From Martensiomyces pterosporus (lineage: Eukaryota; Kickxellomycota; Kickxellomycetes; Kickxellales; Kickxellaceae), in assembly GCA_025201845.1 (NCBI GenBank), contig MU603943.1, positions 1 through 64,000 on the forward strand: DNA of 64,000 nt, in the 5' to 3' direction. This document shows positions 11,915 to 22,775 of this stretch, piece by piece. The first letter of the stretch is position 1. Each line of letters opens with the position of its first letter. Under the pieces are notes generated by a model, which worked only from the letters and a program-made list of their open reading frames with translations, did not search any database and was not told the DNA's origin. Position numbers and translations under genes: made by a program.

Positions 11915-12414
11915 TGGCGCTACGGCTGGCTTTGTTCAGATCCCTCGTTAAATGCAAAGGGTGGGCGGAAAGACAAGCACTGTTCTGCGCTTAGGACTAA
12001 AGGGGAGGCTAATTGAATGGACAGTGATAAGAGGCAAAGAGGGAAATTGCTCGCCTGCTCGCCTCTTTTTTCTCTGCTCCCGCCAACTGCTCCGGCAATT
12101 GCACTTGCCACACAAAGAGCCGCTCTCGAGTCGAGCCGTGGAGACGCCTGCTGATATGGCGGCGTTTGCTCTATTGGTGCCTCCGTTCGGCTCGTGCATC
12201 TGGCGTTATCGCTGCCGGAAAGACTGGCGCCGTGGTGCTCAATGCTGTGCTTGCGCCTGTGCTGTGCTGCGTCTGCCTGCTTTTATTTTTCGCTCTGGGC
12301 TCTCGCATTCGCTTCTTTCGTTATTGCTGTTGTAAATTCCAATACTAGCACAGGCATTCTTGTATTCTTTACCCGTGCGTTTCTTCGGCCAGCCACAAAT
12401 CAGCGAGAATAAGA
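11915..12414. promoter_or_regulatory. Divergent mL50/NDUFS5 promoter region
   Basis: This stretch of 500 bp has no supported gene. The short ORFs here lack recognisable sequence. It contains pyrimidine-rich tracts and probably both transcription starts. Confidence 0.45.
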
Positions 12415-12996
12415 ATGGCATCTGGAATCGGCTATAGGGGTGAGTGAGCCTGTGTTTTTTTTGCCTGTTTGCTGGCGAAAGCTCGATTTCGTCGCCACTC
12501 TGCACGGCGAAGCTTTGAAGCGCCCGCCTTGTGAACGGCCACTGCGCCATCGGCGCCTTGCCTGTCTATTACTCAAAGCTGCGCACCCGGTGTTGTTTGT
12601 GGTGACGGCATGTAGGAACCAACCGCTGCTTCCCTCTTTGGGAGGACTTCCAGCAGTGCTACTTTAGCAGCAAGGAGAAGGCTCACGCAGACTGCATCCC
12701 GGCGCGCGAAGATTATCTCGAGTGCCTTCACCACTTCAAAGAGGTATGTCTGCCTGCTGCGCGCCACAGCCAGCATGTATGCATGGGTGTACTGCTGGCG
12801 GTCCACAATCGGGGATTTCTTTGCCATAGCGGTCCCGCGTTTATTGACATCCATGGTATGCTTTCAACTACATGCTGTTTTGTAGATTGCCCGTGTTCGC
12901 ACCATCCAAGCCGTGGAGCGCCAGAACTACGCCAAGAGCAAGGAGAACGGAACAGACCACAAGATCATATCTCTGCAGTCCAGTGGATCCAACTAA
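12415..12996 (+). CDS. NDUFS5: NADH dehydrogenase (complex I) subunit NDUFS5, 15 kDa
   Basis: Accessory subunit on the intermembrane-space side of respiratory complex I. Exons are 12415-12439, 12616-12743 and 12886-12996, joining in phase to 87 aa. The start MASGIGYRG and the twin CX9C signature (CFPLWEDFQQC and CIPAREDYLEC) are exactly those of the family and predict import and oxidation by Mia40. The last exon is a basic helix (IARVRTIQAVERQ). The coding exons are too short to appear as long ORFs, so this gene is easily missed. Confidence 0.93.
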
Positions 12997-13348
12997 AGAG
13001 AAACCACTTTCTATAGCACTCTCAGTTCTTCCTAGGCGAAGCGCATGCACTGCTGGTGTGCGCACTGCATTTCCAGCATTTGGGCACAATGAACTAGACT
13101 ACACCATACATACGATGTTTGTGCAGCACGCTTGATGGGCGCTGGCCACAGCTGGCGCAGCAGCAGCAGCAGGCTCCACGCGGCTCGGCTCGTGAGCCAC
13201 TGATCAAGGAGTAAAAAATGAGGCAGGCGCCCAAAAAAGTTTTCCAGCTGGCGCTTTGCAGCGCGCGGTCCTTTGGCTCCCTATTCTGCGTTTCAGGTGA
13301 ATGAGGCCTACCACTCTTCCTCTATTTCTGTAATTCGAGCACGCACCC
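12997..13348. other. Intergenic NDUFS5-NOC4
   Basis: It is 352 bp long, with a short CAG/CTG-type run near 13150-13175. No gene is seen. It holds the NDUFS5 3' end and the NOC4 promoter. Confidence 0.5.
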
Positions 13349-15110
13349 ATGTCACTAAAGAGGAAGCGCGCAGATAAGAAGGTAGCAACCCAGCCACTGC
13401 ATATGGTGCGGGACGATCCCATGCAGCACTCTAGCTCTACCATACGGTTTGTTGTGTGCCGAAGCAACCGCTAAACACAGCAGCTTCTCTCATTTGATCT
13501 GTGTATTGTGATAGGAAGACAGCAGCGAGCTGGTTCAGCGTGTGCACCAGTGGGAGTCTAACGTCTTGGGCAGCCAGCAGGGCCTCAATGATATCGTTGA
13601 CATTATCGGCGTAGCCAAGGGAGACGAGGTCGAGCCGGCGTTCGTGGCAATCAACTCCCTGGCACGGATATTTTCAGCGCTATGGTCAAAGGGGCTTTTG
13701 AAGCGCACCAAGGGCGACGGGAAGCAGCAGGAAGGAACGGCAAAGGCCCAGGTTAGCGATTGGCTTCGCGACAACTACAACAGCTTTGCTGAACTGCTGA
13801 AGGGCATGTTGAGGCACGAGGAGCCGCCTATGCAGGTCACTGCATTGAAGCTGCTGCTTCAGCTGCTCGGGAAGGAGGGCGAGAGCCTGTGCAAGGCCTC
13901 TGGCGGATACGAATTCCCAAACGCGAGCTATCTGTCGATTGTCGAGCTGGTCCTGGACAACAAGTCTGCAAGTGACCACCTGCTGCGAGTGCTTGTGGAC
14001 TCGTACCTCAACTCGTACGACGACCTCAGGCTCTATTTCTACCGCAACGTTGCCAAACTTGCATCGCCAGATTACGACCCATTCAAGAAGCAACGGAAGC
14101 AGGCATCTCGCGGCGGAGTGCATGTTGAGGAGGCCTCTGTCTTTGTGCGCAACACGTTCGCTGTACTGAGCTCGATCCGGGCGTCGCCAACGCCTGACAG
14201 GGCAGACATCACATCGCTCTGGGTCAGCCTGCCCAGCGAACTCGGCCAGTCAGAGCCAGCCGTGCTGAGCCCTGCGGCCCACAGAAAGGCGTTTAGCGAG
14301 GCCTGGCTGGCCTTTATGCGCCAGCCGCTGACGGCAGAGATTTACAAGCAGATTCTGCTGACCATGCACAAGCGGATCATCCCGTATATGGTTGACCCAA
14401 AGAGCCTCATGGATTTCCTGAGCAGCTCGTACGACGCCGGCGGCCCGGTTAGCCTGCTGGCGCTCAACGGGCTGTTTACGCTGATCGACGAGTACAACCT
14501 CAACTACCCGCAGTTTTACGAAAAGCTCTATGCTTTGTTTGACCGGAATCTGTTCCACGTCAAGTATCGCGCGCGGTTCTTCCGCCTCTTGGAGGTCTTC
14601 CTTGGCTCGACCCACCTCCCTGCTTACCTGGTCGCAGCCTTCATCAAGCGCGTCACTCGCCTGGCTCTGTCTGCCCCGCCGTCTGGCGTTGTGGTGGCAA
14701 TCCCCGTTGTGTACAACCTGCTCAAAGCGCACCCTAGCTGCATGGTCCTTATCCACAGGATGCCCGGCTACGACGAGGAGACTGGCGAGGAGAAGATCTC
14801 CAAGGACATTGACCCGTTCATCGCCGACGAACGCGACCCTGCAAAGTGCTGTGCGATCCAGAGCTCGCTGTGGGAGATGGAGACGCTGCAAAATCACTAC
14901 TACCCGAACATTGCCACTCTGGGAAAGGTGTTTAACGAGCCCTTCCACAAGCCAAAGTTCCTGTTGGAGGACTTTTTGGATCACACGTACGCGACGTTCT
15001 TTGAGAGCGATACCTCGCGCAAGCCCAAGAAGGCGCCTGCGCTGGCAGTTCAGCCTCCGACGTCTCTTCTTCGGCCGGGCGACGCGATTAGCGACTTTCT
15101 GTCCTTTTAA
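13349..15110 (+). CDS. NOC4: Nucleolar complex protein 4 (Noc4)
   Basis: Partner of Nop14 in maturation and export of the 40S ribosomal subunit. Exon 1 (13349-13381) encodes MSLKRKRADKK, a basic nuclear/nucleolar-type start. Exon 2 (13515-15110) carries the rest, in phase, total 542 aa. The C-terminal half is the CBF/Mak21 domain, with the sequences NGLFTLIDEYNLNYPQFYEKLY, RFFRLLEVFL and NPL-type YNLLKAHPS. WEMETLQNHYYPNIATL near the end is diagnostic of Noc4. Length agrees with yeast Noc4 (about 550). Confidence 0.94.
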
Positions 15111-15376
15111 CAGCAGCAGTGCTTCTCTTACTTATGTACCCACCCCACACACTCGCCCCATTCATATGCGTGTGTCGGCCTTGGTTTGCAGTTGGAGATA
15201 TATGTGCTGGTTGATAGACAAAAGAGATGTAGGGGAAAGGAAAGCAGGTGCGAGCCTTGCCAGGAAAAAGGAGAATATTACAAGCCGGGCGATGGTGTGA
15301 GTGCCGGAGATGTGCAGAGTCTTCGTTGCGCCGTCCAGTGTGTGTAATAGAGACACTAGCCGTAATATACCTTGAT

Positions 15377-16000
15377 TTACTCGCTGCTGGTCTTCACCTG
15401 CGTATCCGCCGCAAGCGCCGCCTCCAGAGCGGCGCTGTTGTGCTGAACGTGCTTGTTGTCCGCCTGCGAGCTAAGCGAGGCAATTGCCGCTGTAGAGAGG
15501 ATACCAATGATGGTGATTGCCTGTGCGTACATACGAGCCTGAACAACCTTCTGCGTCCACGTCATGCCCTTCTGGCGGTAGAGGTGGTAGACTGATCCAG
15601 AGATGCCGGCCAGCCAAGTGTAGCCGAGAATTGACCAGCGGTGCTCTGTGACATAGTCGGCGGTGCGGTCGGCAAGGCTGCTGCGAGTAGCAAGGCGCCT
15701 CTGCTGCTCAGCAAGAGCCTCGCGCTCCTCGCCATCCAGCTGGTGCATATACCGCTGGCGGCGGAACTCTGTGCCAACATGCTCGCCGCGAATGTAGAAG
15801 GCGCCAATCGTGGGGCCCAGAATCAAGGCAGTCTTTGCCGAAATTGGAATTGAGCGGTAGCCAGGAGAGAACTTGTAGGCCACGGCGCTCAGCACGCTTG
15901 TTCCCACAGCGGTGGCAAAGAGAGCGACAAGACTGTCGTTGATGATCGCGTTCTCGAGTGCCTCGCTCTCTGCCTTCTTGTCCTTGTAGCTGGTCGACAT
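15377..16000 (-). CDS. RCF2: Respiratory supercomplex factor 2 (HIG1 domain)
   Basis: Inner-membrane protein that associates with cytochrome c oxidase supercomplexes. It is a single exon of 207 aa. Two hydrophobic segments lie in the N-terminal half (about residues 22-42 and 52-70). A HIG1 domain lies at about 113-180, with WSILGYTWLAGISGSVYHL, then the VVQARMYAQA motif (QxRxxAQ type), then a second membrane helix. This N-terminal extension plus HIG1 is the Rcf2 rather than Rcf1 layout. Its start and leader lie in a duplicated segment beside an N gap, so upstream sequence should be read with care. It is convergent with NOC4. Confidence 0.85.
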   Translation of the reverse strand: MSTSYKDKKAESEALENAIINDSLVALFATAVGTSVLSAVAYKFSPGYRSIPISAKTALILGPTIGAFYIRGEHVGTEFRRQRYMHQLDGEEREALAEQQRRLATRSSLADRTADYVTEHRWSILGYTWLAGISGSVYHLYRQKGMTWTQKVVQARMYAQAITIIGILSTAAIASLSSQADNKHVQHNSAALEAALAADTQVKTSSE

Positions 16001-16246
16001 GGCTGGTGTATGGATGAACTTGCTGGTGTATGGATGAACTTGCTGGTGTATGGATGAACTTGCTGGTGTATGAATGAACTTGCTGGTGTATGAATGAACT
16101 TGCTCGCGTGTAAATGAGCTGGCAGGCTGCAGAAGCGAAAGAGAGAGAGAGAGAAAAAAAAAAAGCCAAGATAAGCAACCGTTTTTCTTGTTTTGCAGAT
16201 AAGAAAGATGATGTGGTGTGAGTGCTGTTCAGATGATGTGGCTGCT
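15779..16246. repeat. 468-bp exact duplicate, copy 1 (left of N gap)
   Basis: 15779-16246 reads the same as 16257-16724, abutting a run of ten N (16247-16256) on both sides. It contains the first 74 codons of RCF2, the minisatellite and upstream sequence. Identity even in the minisatellite and the GA/A tracts argues for an unmerged contig overlap rather than a biological duplication. Confidence 0.9.
16001..16120. repeat. 20-bp minisatellite in the RCF2 leader
   Basis: Six tandem 20-bp units of the form tgctggtgtatggatgaact: three near-identical, two with one substitution, one diverged. The block starts one base from the RCF2 ATG, so it lies in the 5' leader or a leader intron. An identical copy at 16479-16598 belongs to the artefactual duplication. 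Confidence 0.9.
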
Positions 16247-16256
16247 NNNNNNNNNN
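16247..16256. other. Assembly gap (10 N)
   Basis: Ten consecutive N, a placeholder for unknown distance between two contigs. Confidence 1.
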
Positions 16257-16724
16257 ATGCTCGCCGCGAATGTAGAAGGCGCCAATCGTGGGGCCCAGAA
16301 TCAAGGCAGTCTTTGCCGAAATTGGAATTGAGCGGTAGCCAGGAGAGAACTTGTAGGCCACGGCGCTCAGCACGCTTGTTCCCACAGCGGTGGCAAAGAG
16401 AGCGACAAGACTGTCGTTGATGATCGCGTTCTCGAGTGCCTCGCTCTCTGCCTTCTTGTCCTTGTAGCTGGTCGACATGGCTGGTGTATGGATGAACTTG
16501 CTGGTGTATGGATGAACTTGCTGGTGTATGGATGAACTTGCTGGTGTATGAATGAACTTGCTGGTGTATGAATGAACTTGCTCGCGTGTAAATGAGCTGG
16601 CAGGCTGCAGAAGCGAAAGAGAGAGAGAGAGAAAAAAAAAAAGCCAAGATAAGCAACCGTTTTTCTTGTTTTGCAGATAAGAAAGATGATGTGGTGTGAG
16701 TGCTGTTCAGATGATGTGGCTGCT
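16257..16724. repeat. 468-bp exact duplicate, copy 2 (right of N gap)
   Basis: Second copy of 15779-16246. It includes a truncated RCF2 5' coding end (about 16257-16478, minus strand) that would run straight into the gap. This is not an independent gene; it is probably the true continuation of the RCF2 promoter side. Confidence 0.9.
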
Positions 16725-17395
16725 GTATATATAGTCCAGCACCCACGAGTGTCTTTGTCCGCTGGTGCCAATCCTACCCGGGCCCTCCTCCCCCACCGCC
16801 GGAGGCTTTCGGATGGTTTTTTGTTGCGTCTCTGGCTGGGAGGGCGTTGCGCTCTGCTCGGAGGATACAGCGCGCATCATGCCATACCCCACCCGAGCCT
16901 CGCAGTACTACGCGGCTTGTGCTCTGCCCAATCCTTGGCGGCTGATGCATGCAGACCTCGGTCGTCCGTGCCAATAGAAGCCAGCCTGATTACTAAATAT
17001 ATACCCGTCGTCCGTTGCTGCCTGCTCCCGGGTGATTATTGAACACTCTCGACAGAACCTCTTGCGTTGCTTACGGGCAGAGCCAGGTCTGCAGCAGATA
17101 ATCTGTCCCTGGAAGGCGCGTGGGAGAGGGGGCTTGTGGATGGCAGAGCCTGCACTGCCAGTCCTGCGACAGCTGGGCCAAGATGAGGGAATCGGCCACT
17201 GCCGCCGCCACAGCAATGGCCAGCGCGCATGCGATCACGTGGCATGCAGCACTCGCCTGCTCCTTTGCTTGCGAAGCGGGCACCTGAGTTTGCACTGCGG
17301 CCTTCGCTTTGCAGCTGTGCGACATTCTACTATTTCCTCGGTTTGATTTCGTATTCACTTCCAGGCACAGATTTGGGCTAGCCGCTTTTGCAACC
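16725..17395. promoter_or_regulatory. RCF2/ZZ-EF gene divergent region with TATA
   Basis: About 670 bp with no supported gene. A TATATATA lies at 16726-16733. If the gap duplication is collapsed, this is about 250 bp upstream of the RCF2 ATG. The plus-strand gene start sits in a good context (gcaaccATGg). Confidence 0.45.
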
Positions 17396-19366
17396 ATGGC
17401 AGAAACTGCTGACCGTGCATTGCAGCCACGTCTGAGCATGGCCACCCTTGGTATTCTGGCTGGGCTAGCAGGCTTGTGGGTGTACTCCGCGATTAGACAA
17501 GACAGCTACAGCAGAGGCAGCAGCAGAGGCAGCCGACGTCGCAGAACCGGGACGCAGTCAGCAGCAACTGATGGCGCTGCTGCTGGGGACAGCAGCAGGA
17601 GTGGCGCATTACAGCGCACACGGACGATTCGGCGGCCACGGCGCCAAACACTGACAGAAAACAGCCGCAGTGCAGAGGAGCAGGAAAGACACCGCACTGC
17701 ACCTAATGGCAGCGGTGCTGCTGCTGGCACTGCTTCTAATAGCGCTGGCACAAATGCAACGAGCGGCAGCAGTCAGCAGAACGGGACACAGGAGCCGGAT
17801 GCAGATCTGCTGCTGCCGACACAGGGCGATGAAAGCGACAGCTCCAGTGAAAGCTCTGAGCTTGAAGTGACCACCACTGACATGGAAATGCGGCTGCTGC
17901 ATCTTGTGTGCACAATAGCTGAGGACCAGTCTCGGCGAAACGGGGTTATCCACCGCGGGACGTCTTGCAATAGCTGCCGCGAGACACCCATCCGCGGCAT
18001 CCGGTACAAGTGTGCCCAATGCCACGAGTACGACCTGTGTGAGACATGCGAAGCACACGAAGTGCACAAGCACCATGTCCTGCTCAAGATCACTGTTCCG
18101 CTGCCGTCGTTGATGAACCCACGCATTCCGCTGATCCGCAAGCTCTATCCGGGCAACCTTGTCCCAAAGGAGCTGCCAAGAGAGATGCGCAAGGAGCTCG
18201 AGGCATCAACACATCTCTACCGAGTGGACCTGATTAGCCTCTACAGCGAGTTCTGTGTGCTGGCAACGGTCACTGACGGCGGCGCCGAGGCCATAACACG
18301 CGAGACGTTCTACAAGTGCCTCGGCCAATTCGGCGGAGCGCAGTCCGTGCTTGCAGACCGTTTGTTTGCGTTCTATGACGAGGACAAGGACGGCGTGATT
18401 ACCTTTCCCGAAATGGCTCGCAGCTTTTCTATATACAACAAGGGGACTCTTGATGAGAAGGCGCCAGGCGTGTTCCGGGCCTATGACGTGGATGGCGACG
18501 GCAAAATAAGCCGCGATGACCTGCGCATCATGCTCGAGGCGTTTGCTGACACAAACCGCGACTTGACCCGCAACATAGTTCGGACGATGGAGGACGATGT
18601 CCTGGAAGAGCCCTCAAAGCTCCTCCCCGGACAGCCGATCTCAGCAGCCTTCACAGCACCGATCCCTGCCGACTCTCCATCGGGCCTAGACAAAGAGGTG
18701 TCTGCGCTGCGCGCCGAGGTCCTTGCACTGCGCGAGTCTTCTGCTGCAAGGCGTGTGGCCATGCTGCCGGTGCGCACTCGCGAGCCAAGCGAATCTGGGC
18801 GTGCTACAAGCGAGGTAGACAGGACTGGGAGCGACTCCGACAGCAGCGCTGCGTCAGTTGCAGCCACCACCTCAGCGACGATTGGCACGGCTGCGTCTCT
18901 GCGGATACCACGCCAGATGCAGCAGGCTACCGCGGTGGATGCACCCCGGAGCGCCTCGGCGGCGCCGGCACATGGCGCCGTGCCGGTCACGCCCACCAGC
19001 ACGCCATTTGCGCAATCGTCGCCGTCACCAGCTGCACTGGCAGGCAGCGCATCTAACGAGGGCGACGGAGACCCGACCATGGCAGCCTGGGCTGCCACAC
19101 AGATGCGTGAATCTGGAGCCACCCTTAACCAAACCCTCCCTACATCCCCGCCGATACCGACGCTGTGGCACGACCCAACTGAGGACGGCGACTGGCCAGT
19201 GATGGAGGCGCTGAGCCAGGACGCAATTCGGCTGATGATCGACGAAATATTTACTGAGGCGGCTACCGCCGACCCGACGTGCATGAGCTACGACGAGTTT
19301 CTGCAATACCTTCGTCGCAACTCGAGCCTGGCAATATATCTTGAAGTGCTGGGCAGCATCTTTTAA
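17396..19366 (+). CDS. Membrane-anchored ZZ-type zinc finger and EF-hand protein
   Basis: Single exon, 656 aa from the ATG at 17396; an earlier in-frame codon at 17309 is judged upstream leader. A hydrophobic helix (about residues 16-35, MATLGILAGLAGLWVYSAI) is followed by an Arg/Ser-rich segment, which suggests an N-terminal anchor. The ZZ finger lies at about 185-230 (CNSC, YKCAQC, LCETC and HKHH). Two canonical calcium loops follow (DEDKDGVITFPE and DVDGDGKISRDD). A disordered Ala/Ser/Thr-rich region comes next, and then a conserved-looking tail (SYDEFLQYLRRNSSLAIYLE). The layout resembles fungal EF-hand/ZZ proteins of unknown role; calcium-regulated scaffolding at an organelle membrane is inference. 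Confidence 0.82.
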   Translation: MAETADRALQPRLSMATLGILAGLAGLWVYSAIRQDSYSRGSSRGSRRRRTGTQSAATDGAAAGDSSRSGALQRTRTIRRPRRQTLTENSRSAEEQERHRTAPNGSGAAAGTASNSAGTNATSGSSQQNGTQEPDADLLLPTQGDESDSSSESSELEVTTTDMEMRLLHLVCTIAEDQSRRNGVIHRGTSCNSCRETPIRGIRYKCAQCHEYDLCETCEAHEVHKHHVLLKITVPLPSLMNPRIPLIRKLYPGNLVPKELPREMRKELEASTHLYRVDLISLYSEFCVLATVTDGGAEAITRETFYKCLGQFGGAQSVLADRLFAFYDEDKDGVITFPEMARSFSIYNKGTLDEKAPGVFRAYDVDGDGKISRDDLRIMLEAFADTNRDLTRNIVRTMEDDVLEEPSKLLPGQPISAAFTAPIPADSPSGLDKEVSALRAEVLALRESSAARRVAMLPVRTREPSESGRATSEVDRTGSDSDSSAASVAATTSATIGTAASLRIPRQMQQATAVDAPRSASAAPAHGAVPVTPTSTPFAQSSPSPAALAGSASNEGDGDPTMAAWAATQMRESGATLNQTLPTSPPIPTLWHDPTEDGDWPVMEALSQDAIRLMIDEIFTEAATADPTCMSYDEFLQYLRRNSSLAIYLEVLGSIF

Positions 19367-20622
<1,256 letters not shown>

Positions 20623-20793
20623 CTAGCTCGCGCAGGACACTTGGCTTGGTGCACGTCTTTTGTTGCTGCCTGTTTCCCTCTCTCCCTCTCTCCCTCTCCC
20701 TCTCTCATCTTAGCAGTGTTCAATACGCATAATTAAGGCAAGCGTACGTTTGCGCAGGCATGTGTGAGTAAACAAAACAAAACAAAAAAACAG
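20623..20793. other. Convergent 3' region with CT-rich repeat
   Basis: It contains (ccctctct)n around 20673-20707. This is the 3' end shared by thymidylate synthase and the deacetylase. Confidence 0.6.
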
Positions 20794-22056
20794 CTATCCT
20801 CTCAGACAGCGCCAATATTTTTTTTGGATTTGAATGACCTGGTCGACGACATTCTTGCCAAGCGGCGATGGCGCTTTCGAGTAGCAGGACGGGACCTCAC
20901 GCCGCGGGTCCCATTGAGGCACGGCTGACCAGCCTAGAGAGTATGACAGGTGCGGCTGGGGCACTCCGTTGAGCTCTGCGTCCGAGAGCGTGGCATACGC
21001 GACCATTGTTGCTGGCTGAGGCACAATCCCGGCTGTCCACCTGATGTCTAGAAGCGCCTTGGCGCAGGCCAGGGCAGAGTTTGCTATCGCGTCAAGGTTG
21101 TAGCCTCCTTCCAGGGACAGCACGAGCTTTCCGTTTGCCACAGAGCGAAGCATGCTGGTCATGCAGGCATAGCACTCGGGGCTGACATTGCACTCTCCAA
21201 TCGGATCGCAAATGGCAGCGTCAAAGCCTGAAGCAACGATAATCATGTCGGGGCTGAACTCGTTGGCCACTGGCAGAAGCAGGTTTTTGAATGCATACAT
21301 GTAGTCGCCGTCCCCCATTCCGCCATCCACCCAGGGCACATTGATGTTGAATCCCTTGCTCGTGCCCTTGCCTGTCTTGTCCATACCGCCATCACTGCTC
21401 TGGGGATAGAATTCGCCAGAGTCGTGGCGGTGGATGGAGAAGTAGAGTATGTCCTCGTCCGAGTAAAATATGTCCTGAATTCCATTCCCGTGGTGGACAT
21501 CCCAGTCAACAATCATCACCTTTTGCACGAGTCTGCGCGCCTGGAGATCGCGCACAGCGATCGCAATGTTGTTGTACAGGCAAAAGCCCATGGGCTTGTT
21601 GGCGCATGCATGGTGGCCTGGTGGTCGGATGATGGCCATTCCACTGTCGAGTCGCCCCTGAGCGACCTCTTCGCACAGCGACAAAAGCCCGCCAGCACTG
21701 AGACGAGCGCAGTAGTGCGATTCTCTGCACAGATACACCGAGTCAAACCTGCCCTGGCTGGCGAGCAGCGTTGACTTTTCTTGCAGCTCAGTCTGTCTAA
21801 GAAACTCCAGATGGCCCCTTGTGTGCACGCGCAGGATCTGAATGTCGGTGACTGGGGTGATACGCACAGGCTGCATCAGCTTCAGACAGCCGGATCGTTC
21901 GAGGATGTCGTATATCCAATATATGCGCCGTGGGTCCTCCGGGTGCGGATCCAGCGAGTCCTCCAGCTCCACGTGGTACTTCATGCGAACATCGTAAACG
22001 TAGCCCACCCGCTTGCCCAGTCGGTCCTGGGTGCGCTGCTGTGGCTCTTTCCCCAT
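20794..22056 (-). CDS. Class II histone deacetylase, catalytic domain only
   Basis: Zinc-dependent lysine deacetylase of the Hda1/Clr3 group. From the ATG at 22056 it is 420 aa; the frame is open to 22215, but that extension is not family-like. Key motifs are present: RPPGHHA (tandem His), GFCLYNNIAIA, DWDVHHGNG (zinc Asp/His), the HRHDSGEFYP loop, SGFDAA, and LEGGYNLDAIA. It stops just after the catalytic domain (QKKYWRCLRG). Fungal Hda1 and Clr3 carry a further Arb2 domain, which is absent here and not visible downstream. It could therefore be a shortened Hda1 or a distinct class II paralogue. Confidence 0.93.
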   Translation of the reverse strand: MGKEPQQRTQDRLGKRVGYVYDVRMKYHVELEDSLDPHPEDPRRIYWIYDILERSGCLKLMQPVRITPVTDIQILRVHTRGHLEFLRQTELQEKSTLLASQGRFDSVYLCRESHYCARLSAGGLLSLCEEVAQGRLDSGMAIIRPPGHHACANKPMGFCLYNNIAIAVRDLQARRLVQKVMIVDWDVHHGNGIQDIFYSDEDILYFSIHRHDSGEFYPQSSDGGMDKTGKGTSKGFNINVPWVDGGMGDGDYMYAFKNLLLPVANEFSPDMIIVASGFDAAICDPIGECNVSPECYACMTSMLRSVANGKLVLSLEGGYNLDAIANSALACAKALLDIRWTAGIVPQPATMVAYATLSDAELNGVPQPHLSYSLGWSAVPQWDPRREVPSCYSKAPSPLGKNVVDQVIQIQKKYWRCLRG

Positions 22057-22448
22057 CCTGTGTCCCGTTTCTCCCGCGCAGCCCCGTGTGTAAACAAGCG
22101 ACCAGAACGGAGTCAATAGAAAGGTGGATATGCGCAGGGTGTCGCGCAGGCTTTCCACGGAGCGCGACAAAAAAAAATAGCTGGAAGTGCTGTTTCTAAA
22201 AGACAAGAGAGACAAGGCTGCGGGGTTTGGGGGAGGCGGCGCAGCTTATTGGCAAACGTGCTCGTGTTGACAGCAATTTTTTATTTTTATTTTTCGCCTT
22301 GGCCTTCTCTTCTCTCAAGCAAAATTGCCTTTCTGTTGCTGCTCTTTATTCCCAGCTCACCTTCAATTAGCCAATTATACTCACAGCCAAACCGCCTGCT
22401 TTATTTTTCGTTGCTTCCAGACACAGAAACAGCGAGCGCGGATACAGG
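22057..22448. promoter_or_regulatory. Divergent HDAC/Dpb3-type promoter
   Basis: 392 bp with T-rich tracts near 22275-22300 (including TTATTTTTATTTTT). No gene is seen. Confidence 0.45.
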
Positions 22449-22775
22449 ATGGTCACATACGAATCCCACGTCGAGTCCGGCACCTCGATGCTGCCCGCGG
22501 CCAGAGTCAGGCGGATCATCAAGGAAGACAAGGACATATTTGCGTGCGGCTCCGACAGCCTGTTTCTCATTTCCAAGGCGACAGAGTACTTTGTCGACAG
22601 CCTGGTTCGCGAGAGCTACGAGTTCTCTCGGTTCGACAAGCGCAAAACGGTGCAGTACAAGGACATGGCCAAGGCCGTGCAGAGCATTGAGCAGTACGAC
22701 TTTCTGAGCGACATCATCCCGCCCACTGTTAGTCTGAGGAAGGCTGTTGGCGAAGCAAGCCAGAGGAAGGAGTGA
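22449..22775 (+). CDS. Dpb3/CHRAC1-type histone-fold protein
   Basis: Single exon, 108 aa. A histone fold of the NF-YC-like kind spans most of the protein: LPAARVRRIIKEDKD, then FLISKATEYFVDSLVRES, then RKTVQYKDMAKAVQ, then YDFLSDIIP. This pattern is shared by Dpb3 (DNA polymerase epsilon), Dls1/CHRAC1 (chromatin remodelling) and POLE4. Small size with almost no tail favours Dpb3/CHRAC1. It would pair with a Dpb4-like partner encoded elsewhere. It is divergent from the histone deacetylase gene, both being chromatin-related. Confidence 0.8.
   Translation: MVTYESHVESGTSMLPAARVRRIIKEDKDIFACGSDSLFLISKATEYFVDSLVRESYEFSRFDKRKTVQYKDMAKAVQSIEQYDFLSDIIPPTVSLRKAVGEASQRKE

Noticed and set aside
13204..13467. 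Minus-strand 87-codon ORF across the NOC4 first exon
   Set aside because: Antisense to NOC4 exon 1 and its intron; no supporting motif.
15889..16746. Minus-strand open frames of 256-285 codons spanning the N gap, rich in FIHQQVH/HTPASS repeats
   Set aside because: They translate the 20-bp minisatellite and read through Ns; RCF2 in another frame is the real gene and the region is an assembly duplication.
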